Below are positions 45,298 through 54,287 of a DNA stretch of 64,000 bases, piece by piece. The notes beneath the pieces were generated by a model. That model made no database searches. It saw only the letters and a program-made list of their open reading frames with translations, and was not told where the DNA came from. The DNA is from Planobispora rosea (GTDB lineage: Bacteria > Actinomycetota > Actinomycetes > Streptosporangiales > Streptosporangiaceae): contig NZ_BMQP01000032.1 in assembly GCF_014648175.1 (NCBI RefSeq), forward strand, positions 1 through 64,000, read 5' to 3'. Numbering within the stretch: position 1 is the stretch's first letter; each line of letters starts with the position of its first letter. The translations under genes and the position numbers were made by a program.

Positions 45298-46156
45298 CGG
45301 TCGTTCTCTCCTCGGGATGTCCACCGCGTCGCATGCGGGTCACGGCGCCGAGAGCCGCGCGGGCCGAGGCCGCGTCGTGCACGCGGAAGACACGGGCGCC
45401 CTGCCAGGCGGAGACGGCGAGAGTGGCCATGGTACCCGCGTGCCGCTCCTCGACGGGGAGGCCGCCCAGGGTCTCGCCGACGAAGTCCTTGTTGGAGACC
45501 GCGACGAGGACCGGCCAGCCGGTGGCGGTCATCTCCCCGAGGCGGCGGCTGACCTCCAGGGAGTGGTAGGTGTTCTTGCCGAAGTCGTGGGCCGGGTCGA
45601 TGAGGATCGACTCGCGGGGGACCCCGGCTGCCGCCGCCCGCTCGGCCAGGTCCACGGTGTAGCCGATCACGTCGGCCACCACGTCGGCGTAGGCGACGCG
45701 GTGCGGCCGGGTCCGCGGGGCCGCCCGTCCCGCGTGCGCGCACACCAGGCCCGTCCGGTGCTCGGCGGCGACCCGCGCCAGGTCCGGGTCGACCCCGCCC
45801 CAGGTGTCGTTGAGCAGGTCCGCGCCCGCCTCGGCGACGACCTTCCCCACCTCGGCCCGCCAGGTGTCGACGCTGATGATCAGATCGGGATGCCGCTCGC
45901 GGACCGCCGCCACCAGGCCCGCCACCCTGCGGATCTCCTCGGCCGGGTCCACCTCGTCCCCGGGGCCGGCCTTGACGCCGCCGATGTCCACGATGTCCGC
46001 GCCGCCCTCGACGGCCCTGTCCACCGCCTCCAGGGCGGCGGAGAAGCCGTAGGTCCTCCCCCGGTCGAAGAAGGAGTCGGGGGTGCGGTTGACCACCGCC
46101 ATGATCGCGAACTCGCCGGGCCGGAACTCACGGCCTCGCAGGCGCAAGATAGTCAT
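45290..46156 (-). CDS. folP: Dihydropteroate synthase (FolP-like)
   Basis: A 288-residue TIM-barrel enzyme that condenses p-aminobenzoate with hydroxymethyl-dihydropterin diphosphate. Motifs: MAVVNRTPDSFFDRG (DHPS signature 1), ADIVDIGGVKAGPG (signature 2 with D instead of the usual DxGGxSTRPG, here GGVKAGPG), LLNDTWGG, and ILIDPAHDFGKN. The second signature lacks the STRP of canonical FolP1, which points to the FolP2-type paralogue of actinobacteria whose activity differs. Overlap with the TrkA-like gene is a conserved-looking coupling. Confidence 0.88.
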   Translation of the reverse strand: MTILRLRGREFRPGEFAIMAVVNRTPDSFFDRGRTYGFSAALEAVDRAVEGGADIVDIGGVKAGPGDEVDPAEEIRRVAGLVAAVRERHPDLIISVDTWRAEVGKVVAEAGADLLNDTWGGVDPDLARVAAEHRTGLVCAHAGRAAPRTRPHRVAYADVVADVIGYTVDLAERAAAAGVPRESILIDPAHDFGKNTYHSLEVSRRLGEMTATGWPVLVAVSNKDFVGETLGGLPVEERHAGTMATLAVSAWQGARVFRVHDAASARAALGAVTRMRRGGHPEERTTVA

Positions 46157-46316
46157 CGAGACCGAGCTTATCGCCCGGTGTCGGAGAGGACGGCGCTCCC
46201 ACCTGCGCCGCCTCTGGGGGTTTCACTGGGAAATCATGGACTGTTCCGTACGGCTCGCCCACCGCGGCCCCGGTACGGTCCACCCGGCCGGCCCACCGCC
46301 GGCCGTGGTCCTGCTG

Positions 46317-47186
46317 CTAGGCGGCCGACCCACCTTCGGCCACCGTCAGGAACTCCTGGGCCGCGGCGGGCAGGCGCCGCCGCGCGTGCACGATCGCGAT
46401 CACCCGGCGGATCGAGGGATCGAGCGGCCGGACCACCAGTCCGGCCCGGGCGGCCTGCTCGGCCATCCCGCGGTACCAGAGCAGGGAGGCCATGCCCGCG
46501 CGGACCGGCCCGAGCCAGTTGCCGCGCTCCTCGGCCTCCAGGGCCGCCACGGGGGCGACGCCGTACTTGGCGAACAACGAGTCGAGCTCCCTGCGCCGGG
46601 CGCTGCCGCTGGTCGGCAGCACCAGCCTCATGCCGTTGAGCCTGTTCATCGGCACCGGATCGGGCAGGTCGAGGCCGGGCGGAGAGATCAGGACGATCTC
46701 CTGCCGCTCCAGCGGGTGGCTGATCAGATCGGCGGGGACGGGCAGGTCCGTCAGGCCGAGGTCGGCCCGCTGGCTCCTGATGGCGTTCACCACGCCGTCC
46801 CGTCCGTCGCAGCGGACGATGTGCACTCGCACCCCCGGATGCTCAGAGGTATAGGCGGGGAGGATGCGACCGGCCAACCCCGGCTCGAGGCTGGGGGTCG
46901 AGGCGATGCGGAGCTCCGCCTCGGACGAATGGTTGTGGGTCGACAGAGCCTCGATCTCGTGGATGGCGTCGAGCGCCTCGCGGGCGAGCTTGACCACCCG
47001 GCGCCCCTGCGCCGTGACGACCACGCCACGCCCGGAACGGGCGAACAACGTCATCCCGAGTTCTCGTTCCAGATCCCTGATCGCACGGGAGAGCGCAGGT
47101 TGTGCGATGTACAGCGACCTGGCCGCGTCGGTCATGGTGCGGTGCTCCGCCGTCGCGACCACATAGCGGAGCTGCTGCAGATTCAT
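46317..47186 (-). CDS. LysR-family transcriptional regulator
   Basis: A 289-residue regulator. N-terminal winged helix MNLQQLRYVVATAEHRTMTD then AARSLYIAQPALSRAIRDLE with ELGMTLFARSGRGV is a standard LysR HTH; the rest is the periplasmic-binding-like inducer domain. The divergent neighbour is only a relic of a metallopeptidase, so the original target may be lost. It is otherwise alone. Confidence 0.95.
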   Translation of the reverse strand: MNLQQLRYVVATAEHRTMTDAARSLYIAQPALSRAIRDLERELGMTLFARSGRGVVVTAQGRRVVKLAREALDAIHEIEALSTHNHSSEAELRIASTPSLEPGLAGRILPAYTSEHPGVRVHIVRCDGRDGVVNAIRSQRADLGLTDLPVPADLISHPLERQEIVLISPPGLDLPDPVPMNRLNGMRLVLPTSGSARRRELDSLFAKYGVAPVAALEAEERGNWLGPVRAGMASLLWYRGMAEQAARAGLVVRPLDPSIRRVIAIVHARRRLPAAAQEFLTVAEGGSAA

Positions 47187-47530
47187 GGCTCTGAAGTTAG
47201 GACACGGCGACCGGCCCGGTCCGGCACATCGCGGAGATCACCTCGCGTGATTTCGGTCCGTAACCGAATACGGCCACATCCGTGACGGGTGATAAATCAG
47301 TATGCTTACGCCCCAAATTTCTAAAAGCTCCGATCTATCCGTCTATATCGGATGCTTTGGTTCACGGGGAGACAGCGTGACAGCCCAATGGGCACCGTCC
47401 TCCGCCGCCACCTCAACCTCACGGGCATCCGCATTCACCGCCTCCGGGCTGTCCGCCGCAAGGGCGTCACCCGCCTTCCGGCCACGCGCCGCGGCCGTCT
47501 CCCGACCCGGGTCATCCGCCTCCTCCCACG
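47187..47530. other. Non-coding or decayed region upstream of a peptidase relic
   Basis: No intact gene is found. The part near 47,220-47,350 is AT-richer and likely holds the LysR promoter. From about 47,380 the DNA is GC-rich with coding-like periodicity but no frame gives a recognisable protein, consistent with decay of the gene whose end is seen at 47,531-47,662. Confidence 0.4.
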
Positions 47531-47662
47531 GGATACGGCCAGATCACCTCGTGGCACGGCGGGATCATCACCGTCATGGCCCATGAGTACGGCCACCACG
47601 TCCAGCATCTGACGGGCCCGTTCGCCACCCGGTGGGAGCAGATACAGGCGGCATTCACCTGA
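47531..47662 (+). pseudogene. Remnant of a neutral zinc metallopeptidase
   Basis: One frame reads GYGQITSWHGGIITVMAHEY then GHHVQHLTGPFATRWEQIQ and stops at 47660-47662. MAHEYGHHVQHLTG is the zinc-binding HExxH motif and context of the YpfJ-type (Zn_peptidase) neutral metallopeptidases. The intact family is about 280-300 residues, so both the N-terminal half and most of the C-terminal part are missing. No start codon or upstream domain is in frame. Confidence 0.65.
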
Positions 47663-47788
47663 CCTTGGTCATCTGTCTGCCATGTCCGAGTATGGGGGCT
47701 AGAATCCAGGGCAATTCTGTGCAATCGGGGGACCTTGGCCGTTTTGCCAGGTGGACCGGGCGAGGACCGACTAGGAAGCGGTGTGACG

Positions 47789-49651
47789 ATGCGCCATGGG
47801 CAGGACTCGGGGGAGCTCTCCGGCGAAGGCGGGAAACCGCGTCCCCGCCGGCGCGGCAGCCGCGCGGCCCGGTCCGGGAACGCGGCGAACGGCCACCCCG
47901 GCCCCGCTCCCGCCCCCGCCCCCGTCTCCCCCCCGGAGCATGACGCGCCCCCTCCCCCCGGGCGGCCCGCGACCGCCCGGGGGGCCCACGAACCGCCGGG
48001 GCACCAGGCCGTCCCGCAGGGCGGCACGGCCACCCAGGTGAAGCGCACGCAGAGCACCGCCCCCGAATCCGCGCCGGGCCCCGGCACGGGTCCGGGAGCC
48101 CTCCCCTCCGGCCCGCACCCGGACGGTTCCCGCACGAAGCGCCCGGCCGCCGGCCGCGGCCCCATGTCCCGGCTGAGGTTCGCCCGGCCGCTGACCACCG
48201 CGTCGCTCATCGGCTGGACCGCCCTGTCGGCGATCCTGCCGGGCATCGCGCACCTGCGCGCGGGACGCCGCCGTACCGGCTTCATCCTGCTCGGCGCCTT
48301 CGGCCTGCTGCTGGTCCTGGGGGTGATCGCCGGGATCGTCCTGTCCGACAAGGACAACACCGGTGTCGCCGCCCGGGACGGCGTCCTCGGCCTGATCGTG
48401 GGCCTGTCCGGGCTCGGCGCGCTCGGCTGGTTCCTGCTGGTGATCTCCTCCTACATCGCGCTCGGTCCCAACCGGCTCAACAGCGCGGGCCAGATCGTCT
48501 CGGGCATCGTCATCGGCACATTGTGCGTGGCGGTGATGGCCCCGTTCGCGCTCGCCGCCAGCACGGTGCTGACCGCCAAGAACACGTTCAACGACATCTT
48601 CCCCAGCAGGCCGGACGACCCGGCCGCGCCCACGTTCAAGCCCGAGGACCCGTGGAACGGGCAGGAGCGGATCAACTTCCTGCTCATCGGCGGTGACGGG
48701 GCGGGCAACCGGGAGGGCATCCGGACCGACAGCATGAACGTGGCCAGCGTCCACATCAAGACCGGCAACACGGTCATGTTCAGCCTCCCCCGCAACCTGC
48801 AGTACGTGCGCTTCCCGCCCAGCAGCCCGCTGGCCAAGCAGTTCCCCAACGGTTTCATGCGGGATCTGCCCAACGGCGGCCTGCTCAACGAGGTCTGGCA
48901 GTACGCCGAGGACCACCCGGAGGTCATGGGCCGCAAGCACCAGGGTCCCCGGGCGCTCATGGACGCGATCGGCTACACGCTCAACCTGGAGATCGACCAC
49001 TACGTCCTGATCAACATGTACGGCTTCGCCCACCTGGTGGACGCCATCGGCGGGCTGAGGATCCGGGTCGAGCAGGACGTGAAGTACGGAGGCTCGTTCG
49101 GGACCGCCGGCACCATCAAGGCCGGCCACCGCACGCTCTCCGGCGAGGAGGCCCTCTGGTACGGCCGCTCCCGCGTCGGCAGCGACGACTTCTCCCGGAT
49201 GGCCCGCCAGCGCTGCGTCATCGGCGCCTTCGCCAAGCAGGCCACTCCCGCCGTCGTCCTGACGAACTTCACCAAGATCGCGCGGGTGGCCAAGCGGATG
49301 GCCCAGACCAACATCCCCCGCGACATGCTGGAGCACCTGACCGAGCTGGCCCTCAAGGTCAAGGACGCGAAGATCACCAGCCTCCAGTTCGTGCCGCCGG
49401 AGTTCTCCTCCGGCTCCCCCGACTGGCAGAAGATCCGCACCGCGACCGCCCGGGCGCTGCGCCAGTCGACCCAGCCCAGCCGGAGGCTCATGGCCGGCTC
49501 CGGCACGCCCACCCCCGGCACGAGCGGGACGAGCGGCACGAGCGGCACGGCCCCCACCCCGACGCTCAGCGCGCCGCCGGAGGCGACGCCCAGCAAGAGT
49601 CCGACGGCGAACAGGAACGCCCAGTCCCTCGACGAGCTCTGCGGCATCTGA
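47789..49651 (+). CDS. LytR-CpsA-Psr (LCP) cell-wall polymer ligase
   Basis: About 620 residues. A Pro/Gly/Ala-rich cytosolic N-terminus of about 120 residues precedes three to four transmembrane segments and an extracellular LCP domain: FLLIGGDGAGNREGIRTDSMN (usual form GxDxGxxRxDSxM), SLPRNLQY, LVDAIGGLRIRVEQDV and HRTLSGEEALWYGRSR. LCP enzymes attach teichoic acid, arabinogalactan or capsule to peptidoglycan. The C-terminus has a GTSGTSGTSGT repeat. ATG 47789 or GTG 47783 with AGGAAG upstream are the starts. Confidence 0.93.
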   Translation: MRHGQDSGELSGEGGKPRPRRRGSRAARSGNAANGHPGPAPAPAPVSPPEHDAPPPPGRPATARGAHEPPGHQAVPQGGTATQVKRTQSTAPESAPGPGTGPGALPSGPHPDGSRTKRPAAGRGPMSRLRFARPLTTASLIGWTALSAILPGIAHLRAGRRRTGFILLGAFGLLLVLGVIAGIVLSDKDNTGVAARDGVLGLIVGLSGLGALGWFLLVISSYIALGPNRLNSAGQIVSGIVIGTLCVAVMAPFALAASTVLTAKNTFNDIFPSRPDDPAAPTFKPEDPWNGQERINFLLIGGDGAGNREGIRTDSMNVASVHIKTGNTVMFSLPRNLQYVRFPPSSPLAKQFPNGFMRDLPNGGLLNEVWQYAEDHPEVMGRKHQGPRALMDAIGYTLNLEIDHYVLINMYGFAHLVDAIGGLRIRVEQDVKYGGSFGTAGTIKAGHRTLSGEEALWYGRSRVGSDDFSRMARQRCVIGAFAKQATPAVVLTNFTKIARVAKRMAQTNIPRDMLEHLTELALKVKDAKITSLQFVPPEFSSGSPDWQKIRTATARALRQSTQPSRRLMAGSGTPTPGTSGTSGTSGTAPTPTLSAPPEATPSKSPTANRNAQSLDELCGI

Positions 49652-49667
49652 TGCGTGCCGCCCGGGC

Positions 49668-51713
49668 TCACGCGGCCCGGGCGGCCCGGGGCAGCAGGGC
49701 GAACGCGCCCAGGTAGAGCAGGCCCGCCACGATCAGCAGGCCCTGGTACCCGATGACCAGGGCCAGGTACTCCAGGCAGCCGCCGACCATCGCGCCGAGC
49801 AGGTTCGCCCCGAAGGCCGTGGTGCCGTCGGACGAGTCGGCGAAGCGCTTGGCGAACACCACGTTGGCCGCGAAGATCGGCAGGAACGCCACGACCACGG
49901 CGGCCACCGCGCGCAGCGGCACCGGCAGGCCCAGCAGCCAGGAGTTCGGCACCAGCCAGGCCAGCGCCAGGCCGGCCAGGAGCACGCCGTACATGACGGG
50001 CAGCGACGGGGTGCGGAAGCGGCGCGTCACCTCCACCGCGGCCAGCACCGCGACGAGCACCCCGGCGAACACGATCGCGTTGACCACCCAGGTGGTCCCG
50101 AACAGCAGCGCGAACCCGGTCACGCTCTTGGTCTCCAGCAGCAGGAACGCCACGCCCAGCAGGAACAGGTCGGCGTAGGGGCGCATCCGGGTGTACGGCC
50201 CGGCGACCGCGCGGACCGCGAGCACGCTCACGATCAGGATGAGCAGCAGCGTGACGAGGTAGAGCTCCGGGATCGTCTGGTCCTTCAGGTACAGGAAGGG
50301 CCTGTCGTCGCCGGAGGGCGGCGGGGTCTGCGCGGTCGCGCCCGACCACTCCTGCCCGCAGGCCTGGTCGGCGGCGGCGAGCCCGGCGGTGATCACCGCC
50401 TGCTGGCCGGCCTGGGTGACGACGTCCACGCACGGCTTGTGCCCGAAGGCGGCCTGCACGGTGGAGGCGAGCCGGTCCACCAGCCAGCTCTCCCGGTAGT
50501 AGTTGTACATCGAGAAGGTCCCGCCGGGCTTGAGGTGCTCCCTGGCCGCCTCCATCGCCTCGCGGGTGAACAGGTAGCTCTCCAGGCGCAGCGAGCTGGC
50601 GCCGGAGACGAGGGTGAGCGAGTCGGGCAGCGCGAACAGGATCAGGTCGTACTTGCGGTCCGTCCGCTCCAGGAACGCCCGGCCGTCGGTGACGTGCGTG
50701 GTGACCCGGGGGTCGTCGTAAGGACGGTCCGGGTGGTAGGTCCCGCCCAGCTCGCGGAGCTTGGGATCGATCTCCACCGCGTCCACCCGCCCGGCGCCCT
50801 TCGACAGCGCGATCGCCACGTCGGTGCCGCTGCCCGCGCCCACGATCAGCACGTCGTCCAGGCGCCCCGCGGCCGAGCGCTCGTACGGCAGGGCGTACTG
50901 CCGCTCCCACTCCAGCCGTTTGACCGCCGGCACGGCCCGCTGGTGCGGGATGCCGTTGACCTGGATGTCCATCACGTCCACGCCCTGCTCGGCGAAGTGG
51001 GTGCGGGTCACCTTGTAGTACGGCGACCACAGGGCCCCGGCGGTCAGCGTCTCGGCCGCCAGCGCCGCGACCACCACCAGCGACGGCACGGCCAGCGCGG
51101 CCCGTGCCCAGAGCCGCCGCGGCCGCAGCAGCACGGCGTAGGCGACCGCGGTGATCACGCCCCACACCACCGGGGGGGCGCTGAGGAACGACAGCGCGGT
51201 GAACAGGCCGATGCCGGTGAGGCTGCCGATCAGGTCGTAGCGGTAGGCCTCCAGCCGGTCCAGCTCGGGGAAGCAGCGCCCGACCAGCTCGGCCGGGCCC
51301 ATCAGCACGACCGCCGCGGCGGCGAAGACCACCGGCAGGATCAGCCAGGCCGGCGGCCCGGCGGTGCCGAGGCTCGTCCAGTACAGGACGCCCTCGGTCT
51401 GCCGGTCCACGGTGACCGGGAAGAACGTGACCACCAGCACCAGGACGGCCAGGGTGATCGGCGAGTAGTACGGCTGCCGGGCCGTGCGCCCCACCCGCAG
51501 GAAGCCCAGCCCGATGCCGAGGAACGAGCCGAGCAGCACGAAGTTGGTGAAGTAGCTCAGGTGCACGATGTTCGACCCGGTCCACCGGATCAGCGCCAGC
51601 TCCAGGAAGAGCATGAACGCGCTGGCCACGACCAGTCTCGGCCGGGTGCTCAGCCAGTGCTCGGGGCGGGCGTCGGGATGGGGGGACGACGTGGTGTGCG
51701 CCTGTGCGGTCAT
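49668..51713 (-). CDS. Spermidine-synthase-like polytopic membrane protein
   Basis: A 681-residue protein in three parts: six N-terminal membrane segments (LVVASAFMLFLELALIRWTG onward), a soluble SAM/aminopropyltransferase-like Rossmann domain (DDVLIVGAGSGTDVAIALSK, then DAVEIDPKLRELG and HVTDGRAFLERTDRKYDLI) and at least six C-terminal segments. The domain keeps the GxGxG and acidic Glu/Asp of the spermidine synthase fold, but the polyamine-binding Tyr/Asp set cannot be verified. Such fusions are common in actinobacteria and of unknown substrate. ATG 51713 gives the start. Confidence 0.85.
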   Translation of the reverse strand: MTAQAHTTSSPHPDARPEHWLSTRPRLVVASAFMLFLELALIRWTGSNIVHLSYFTNFVLLGSFLGIGLGFLRVGRTARQPYYSPITLAVLVLVVTFFPVTVDRQTEGVLYWTSLGTAGPPAWLILPVVFAAAAVVLMGPAELVGRCFPELDRLEAYRYDLIGSLTGIGLFTALSFLSAPPVVWGVITAVAYAVLLRPRRLWARAALAVPSLVVVAALAAETLTAGALWSPYYKVTRTHFAEQGVDVMDIQVNGIPHQRAVPAVKRLEWERQYALPYERSAAGRLDDVLIVGAGSGTDVAIALSKGAGRVDAVEIDPKLRELGGTYHPDRPYDDPRVTTHVTDGRAFLERTDRKYDLILFALPDSLTLVSGASSLRLESYLFTREAMEAAREHLKPGGTFSMYNYYRESWLVDRLASTVQAAFGHKPCVDVVTQAGQQAVITAGLAAADQACGQEWSGATAQTPPPSGDDRPFLYLKDQTIPELYLVTLLLILIVSVLAVRAVAGPYTRMRPYADLFLLGVAFLLLETKSVTGFALLFGTTWVVNAIVFAGVLVAVLAAVEVTRRFRTPSLPVMYGVLLAGLALAWLVPNSWLLGLPVPLRAVAAVVVAFLPIFAANVVFAKRFADSSDGTTAFGANLLGAMVGGCLEYLALVIGYQGLLIVAGLLYLGAFALLPRAARAA

Positions 51714-51894
51714 GGCGTCCACGCTAGTGATCCATGACCTTCCGGGGAAGGAAAACCCAGCCCTGCGGTTCACGGGGATTTGACGATATAGGTGCTGGTG
51801 AGAGCTGTTTGCATGGGTGGACACGGTCCCGGTCGATGAAGGACGGTGGTGAGGTGCGTTCTCTCTGATCCGTCCGATCAACCGGTGGTGAACG

Positions 51895-53247
51895 ATGCGC
51901 GTCCTGATCCAGCTCCGCCCCTCTCCCGAGGTCGTCGCGGCGGTGACCGACCCCGGCGTGAACACGACCGTGGCCGACGTCGCCGACGGCCTGCCGGGTG
52001 TCGTCCTCGATCCCTCCTTCACCCCCGTGGCGGTGCCCCGCCCCGTGCCCCCGGCCGGAGGCGACCCCCTCTCGCTGAACCAGCCCCTGACGTTCTCACT
52101 GGCCGCCGAGGACGCCTCGGTCCTGGTCCGGGGGGAGATCTCCGACGACGAGCTGTCCACCCGGATCCCCCTGCTGACCGCGGCCCGGTCCGATGTCGTC
52201 GGCGTCTTCTCCGACCCGGTGGTCCAGCCGAGCCTCACCTGCGGCGGCGATCCGCCGGTGGGCGACTGGCACGACGTGGAACGGCTGGTGCGCGCCGAGG
52301 ACCTCGCGGGCGAGGGGCTGGACGGCACGGGGGTGGCCCTGGCGGTCCTCGACACCGGGATCAACCTCGAACACGTCCGGCGCCACCTGGACCGGGAGGT
52401 GACGCTGGACAAGGAGCGCAGCTGGGTGCCGGGCGGGGTGGACGGCACGCCGGGCCGCTTCGAGGTGGACCACGGCACGATGTGCGCCTTCGACGCGCTG
52501 ATCGCCGCGCCGAAGGCGACCCTGCTCGACCTGCCGGTGCTGCTCTCCCGGCGCCAGGGCGGCTCGGCCCTGGACGGCCTGCTCTCCGACGCGGTCGCGG
52601 CCTTCGCCCACCTGCGCGACGTGCTCAACGCCCAGCCGGAGGAGAGCAGGGCCCTGGTCGTCAGCAACAGCTGGGGGTCGTTCTCCCCGCGCTGGGACTT
52701 CCCGGTGGGCCATCCCGGTAACTACTCCGACAACGCCGCCCACCCGTTCAACGTGATCGTGGCGAGCCTGGAGGACGCGGGCGCCGACATCCTGTTCGCC
52801 GCGGGCAACTGCGGCCGCGACTGCCCCGACGGCCGGTGCGCCTTCCGCGAGCGGCCGATCGTGGGCGCCAACTCCCATCCCCGCGTGTTGTCGATCGGCG
52901 GCGTCGACGTCGAGAACGAACGGGTGGGCTACTCCTCCCAGGGACCCGGCCGCCTGGCCAAGCGCAAGCCGGACGTCTGCTCCTACACGCACTTCTCCGG
53001 TTCCAGGGCGTTCGGCGACGACGCGCCCGACTCCGGCACCTCCGCCGCCTGCCCGGTCGCCGCCGGCCTGGTCGCGGCGGTGCGCACGCGGTGGCCCGCC
53101 TCCCGTCTGTCCCCCGGCCAGCTGCGCACGATGCTGCGCCGTACCGCCGACGACCGCAGCACCGTCGGCTTCGACTTCGACTACGGATACGGAATCACCG
53201 ACACGGAAGGGATCCTCGCCGCCCTGCGCCGCAGAAGGGACGCGTAG
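51895..53247 (+). CDS. Cytosolic subtilisin-like protease (S8) without signal peptide
   Basis: A 450-residue S8 protease. Catalytic residues: Asp153 (LAVLDTGIN), His193 (EVDHGTMCAF, with HGTM in place of HGTH), Asn in FAAGNCGRDC and Ser383 (DSGTSAACPVAAG). Five Cys cluster around CGRDCPDGRCAF. The N-terminal 130 residues have no signal peptide or clear I9 domain, so the enzyme should stay in the cytosol or be released otherwise. It is followed after 10 bases by a 77-residue gene, probably its partner. Confidence 0.9.
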   Translation: MRVLIQLRPSPEVVAAVTDPGVNTTVADVADGLPGVVLDPSFTPVAVPRPVPPAGGDPLSLNQPLTFSLAAEDASVLVRGEISDDELSTRIPLLTAARSDVVGVFSDPVVQPSLTCGGDPPVGDWHDVERLVRAEDLAGEGLDGTGVALAVLDTGINLEHVRRHLDREVTLDKERSWVPGGVDGTPGRFEVDHGTMCAFDALIAAPKATLLDLPVLLSRRQGGSALDGLLSDAVAAFAHLRDVLNAQPEESRALVVSNSWGSFSPRWDFPVGHPGNYSDNAAHPFNVIVASLEDAGADILFAAGNCGRDCPDGRCAFRERPIVGANSHPRVLSIGGVDVENERVGYSSQGPGRLAKRKPDVCSYTHFSGSRAFGDDAPDSGTSAACPVAAGLVAAVRTRWPASRLSPGQLRTMLRRTADDRSTVGFDFDYGYGITDTEGILAALRRRRDA

Positions 53248-53257
53248 CGTAGGGTCC

Positions 53258-53491
53258 ATGCTTCTCGTGACGGTACGGCTCCCGCCCGGGGCGACGTTGG
53301 CGCAGGCCATGGATCGCCTCGGGCTGTCGGAGGAGGAGGTCGACACCGGCTACGGCCTGGTGCTGCTCGACCCCGCGCAGAACCTGTACGTCCTGCGCGT
53401 GGCCGAGGCCGCCGCCCACCGGGTCGGCGGGACGACCGGCGAGGGCCCCTACTCCGACCCGCCCATCGAACCCTTCGGCCCGCCCCGGTGA
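53258..53491 (+). CDS. Small partner of the cytosolic subtilase
   Basis: A 77-residue protein that starts 10 bases after the protease stop. It begins MLLVTVRLPPGATLAQAMDR, contains the LGLSEEEVDTGYGLVLLDP stretch and ends in GPYSDPPIEPFGPPR. The N-terminus is a beta-alpha-beta start similar in feel to the protease's own MRVLIQLRPSPE. Role as inhibitor, chaperone or substrate is inference from position. No domain is recognised. Confidence 0.7.
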   Translation: MLLVTVRLPPGATLAQAMDRLGLSEEEVDTGYGLVLLDPAQNLYVLRVAEAAAHRVGGTTGEGPYSDPPIEPFGPPR

Positions 53492-53555
53492 CCCGGCGTT
53501 CCCCCGGCCGCACGCCTCTCCTCCGCGCGGTCCGGCCTCGGCGACCGCACCGGGC

Positions 53556-54287
53556 TCAGGCGTTCTCGCGGTTGAACACCCGGGTGCCGACGGCCACGCA
53601 CGCCGCCGTGAGCACGACGGTCACGACGACCCCCGCCGCCACCGTCCACGTGGCGTAGCGGCCCGCGAACAGGTCGCGGATCGCCTCCACCACGTGGCGG
53701 AACGGGGTGAACCGGGAGATCGCGTCCAGCCAGGCGGGGGCCATGGACATCGGCAGGAACGCCCCGGACAGCAGGACCAGGGGGACGATCGCGGTGCCCA
53801 TGACCGGCGCGAAGAGGTCGGGGTTCATGGTCAGCGCGATCGCGTTGGAGAGCGCGGCCAGGCCGACGCCGAGCAGCGCCATGAGGACGAGCCCGGCCAG
53901 CACGCCGGGCAGCGGCGCGCGCAGGCCCAGGGCGTAGCCGAGCGCGAGCATCACGACCGACTGGATCAGCAGCGTGAGCGAGCTGCCCAGGACCCGGCCG
54001 AGCAGCAGGGCCGTACGGTGCGCCGGGGTGACCCGGAGCCGCTCCAGCACGCCGGCGCGCGCGTCCATGACGATGCCGAATCCGGCCAGGCCCGCGCTGA
54101 ACAGGGCGACCTGGGCCAGCAGGCCGGGGACCAGCGTCTCCCAGGTGCCGATCGTGGCGAACAGCGGGCCGAACAGCAGCAGATAGAGCAGCGGCTGCAG
54201 CGCCCCGAAGACGATCCCCGCCTTCTGCCGCAGGGCGATGCGGGTGTTGTGCCGGAAGACGAGCCAGGTCTCGCGGATCGCTCTCAT
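53556..54287 (-). CDS. DrrB-type ABC-2 exporter permease
   Basis: A 243-residue ABC-2 permease with six hydrophobic segments. VMDARAGVLERLRVTPAHRTALLLGRVLG in the first loop (here VMDARAGVLERLRVTPAHR) is typical of the daunorubicin-resistance DrrB family. ATG 54287 overlaps the ATPase stop (ATGA), so the pair was translationally coupled. Because the ATPase is disrupted by the element, the exporter is probably non-functional. Confidence 0.9.
   Translation of the reverse strand: MRAIRETWLVFRHNTRIALRQKAGIVFGALQPLLYLLLFGPLFATIGTWETLVPGLLAQVALFSAGLAGFGIVMDARAGVLERLRVTPAHRTALLLGRVLGSSLTLLIQSVVMLALGYALGLRAPLPGVLAGLVLMALLGVGLAALSNAIALTMNPDLFAPVMGTAIVPLVLLSGAFLPMSMAPAWLDAISRFTPFRHVVEAIRDLFAGRYATWTVAAGVVVTVVLTAACVAVGTRVFNRENA

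Noticed and set aside
49000-51585. Long minus-strand frame continuing past the spermidine-synthase-like gene
   Set aside because: Only one of the overlapping frames has membrane segments and the SAM motifs; this one is Arg/Gly/Ala-rich noise.
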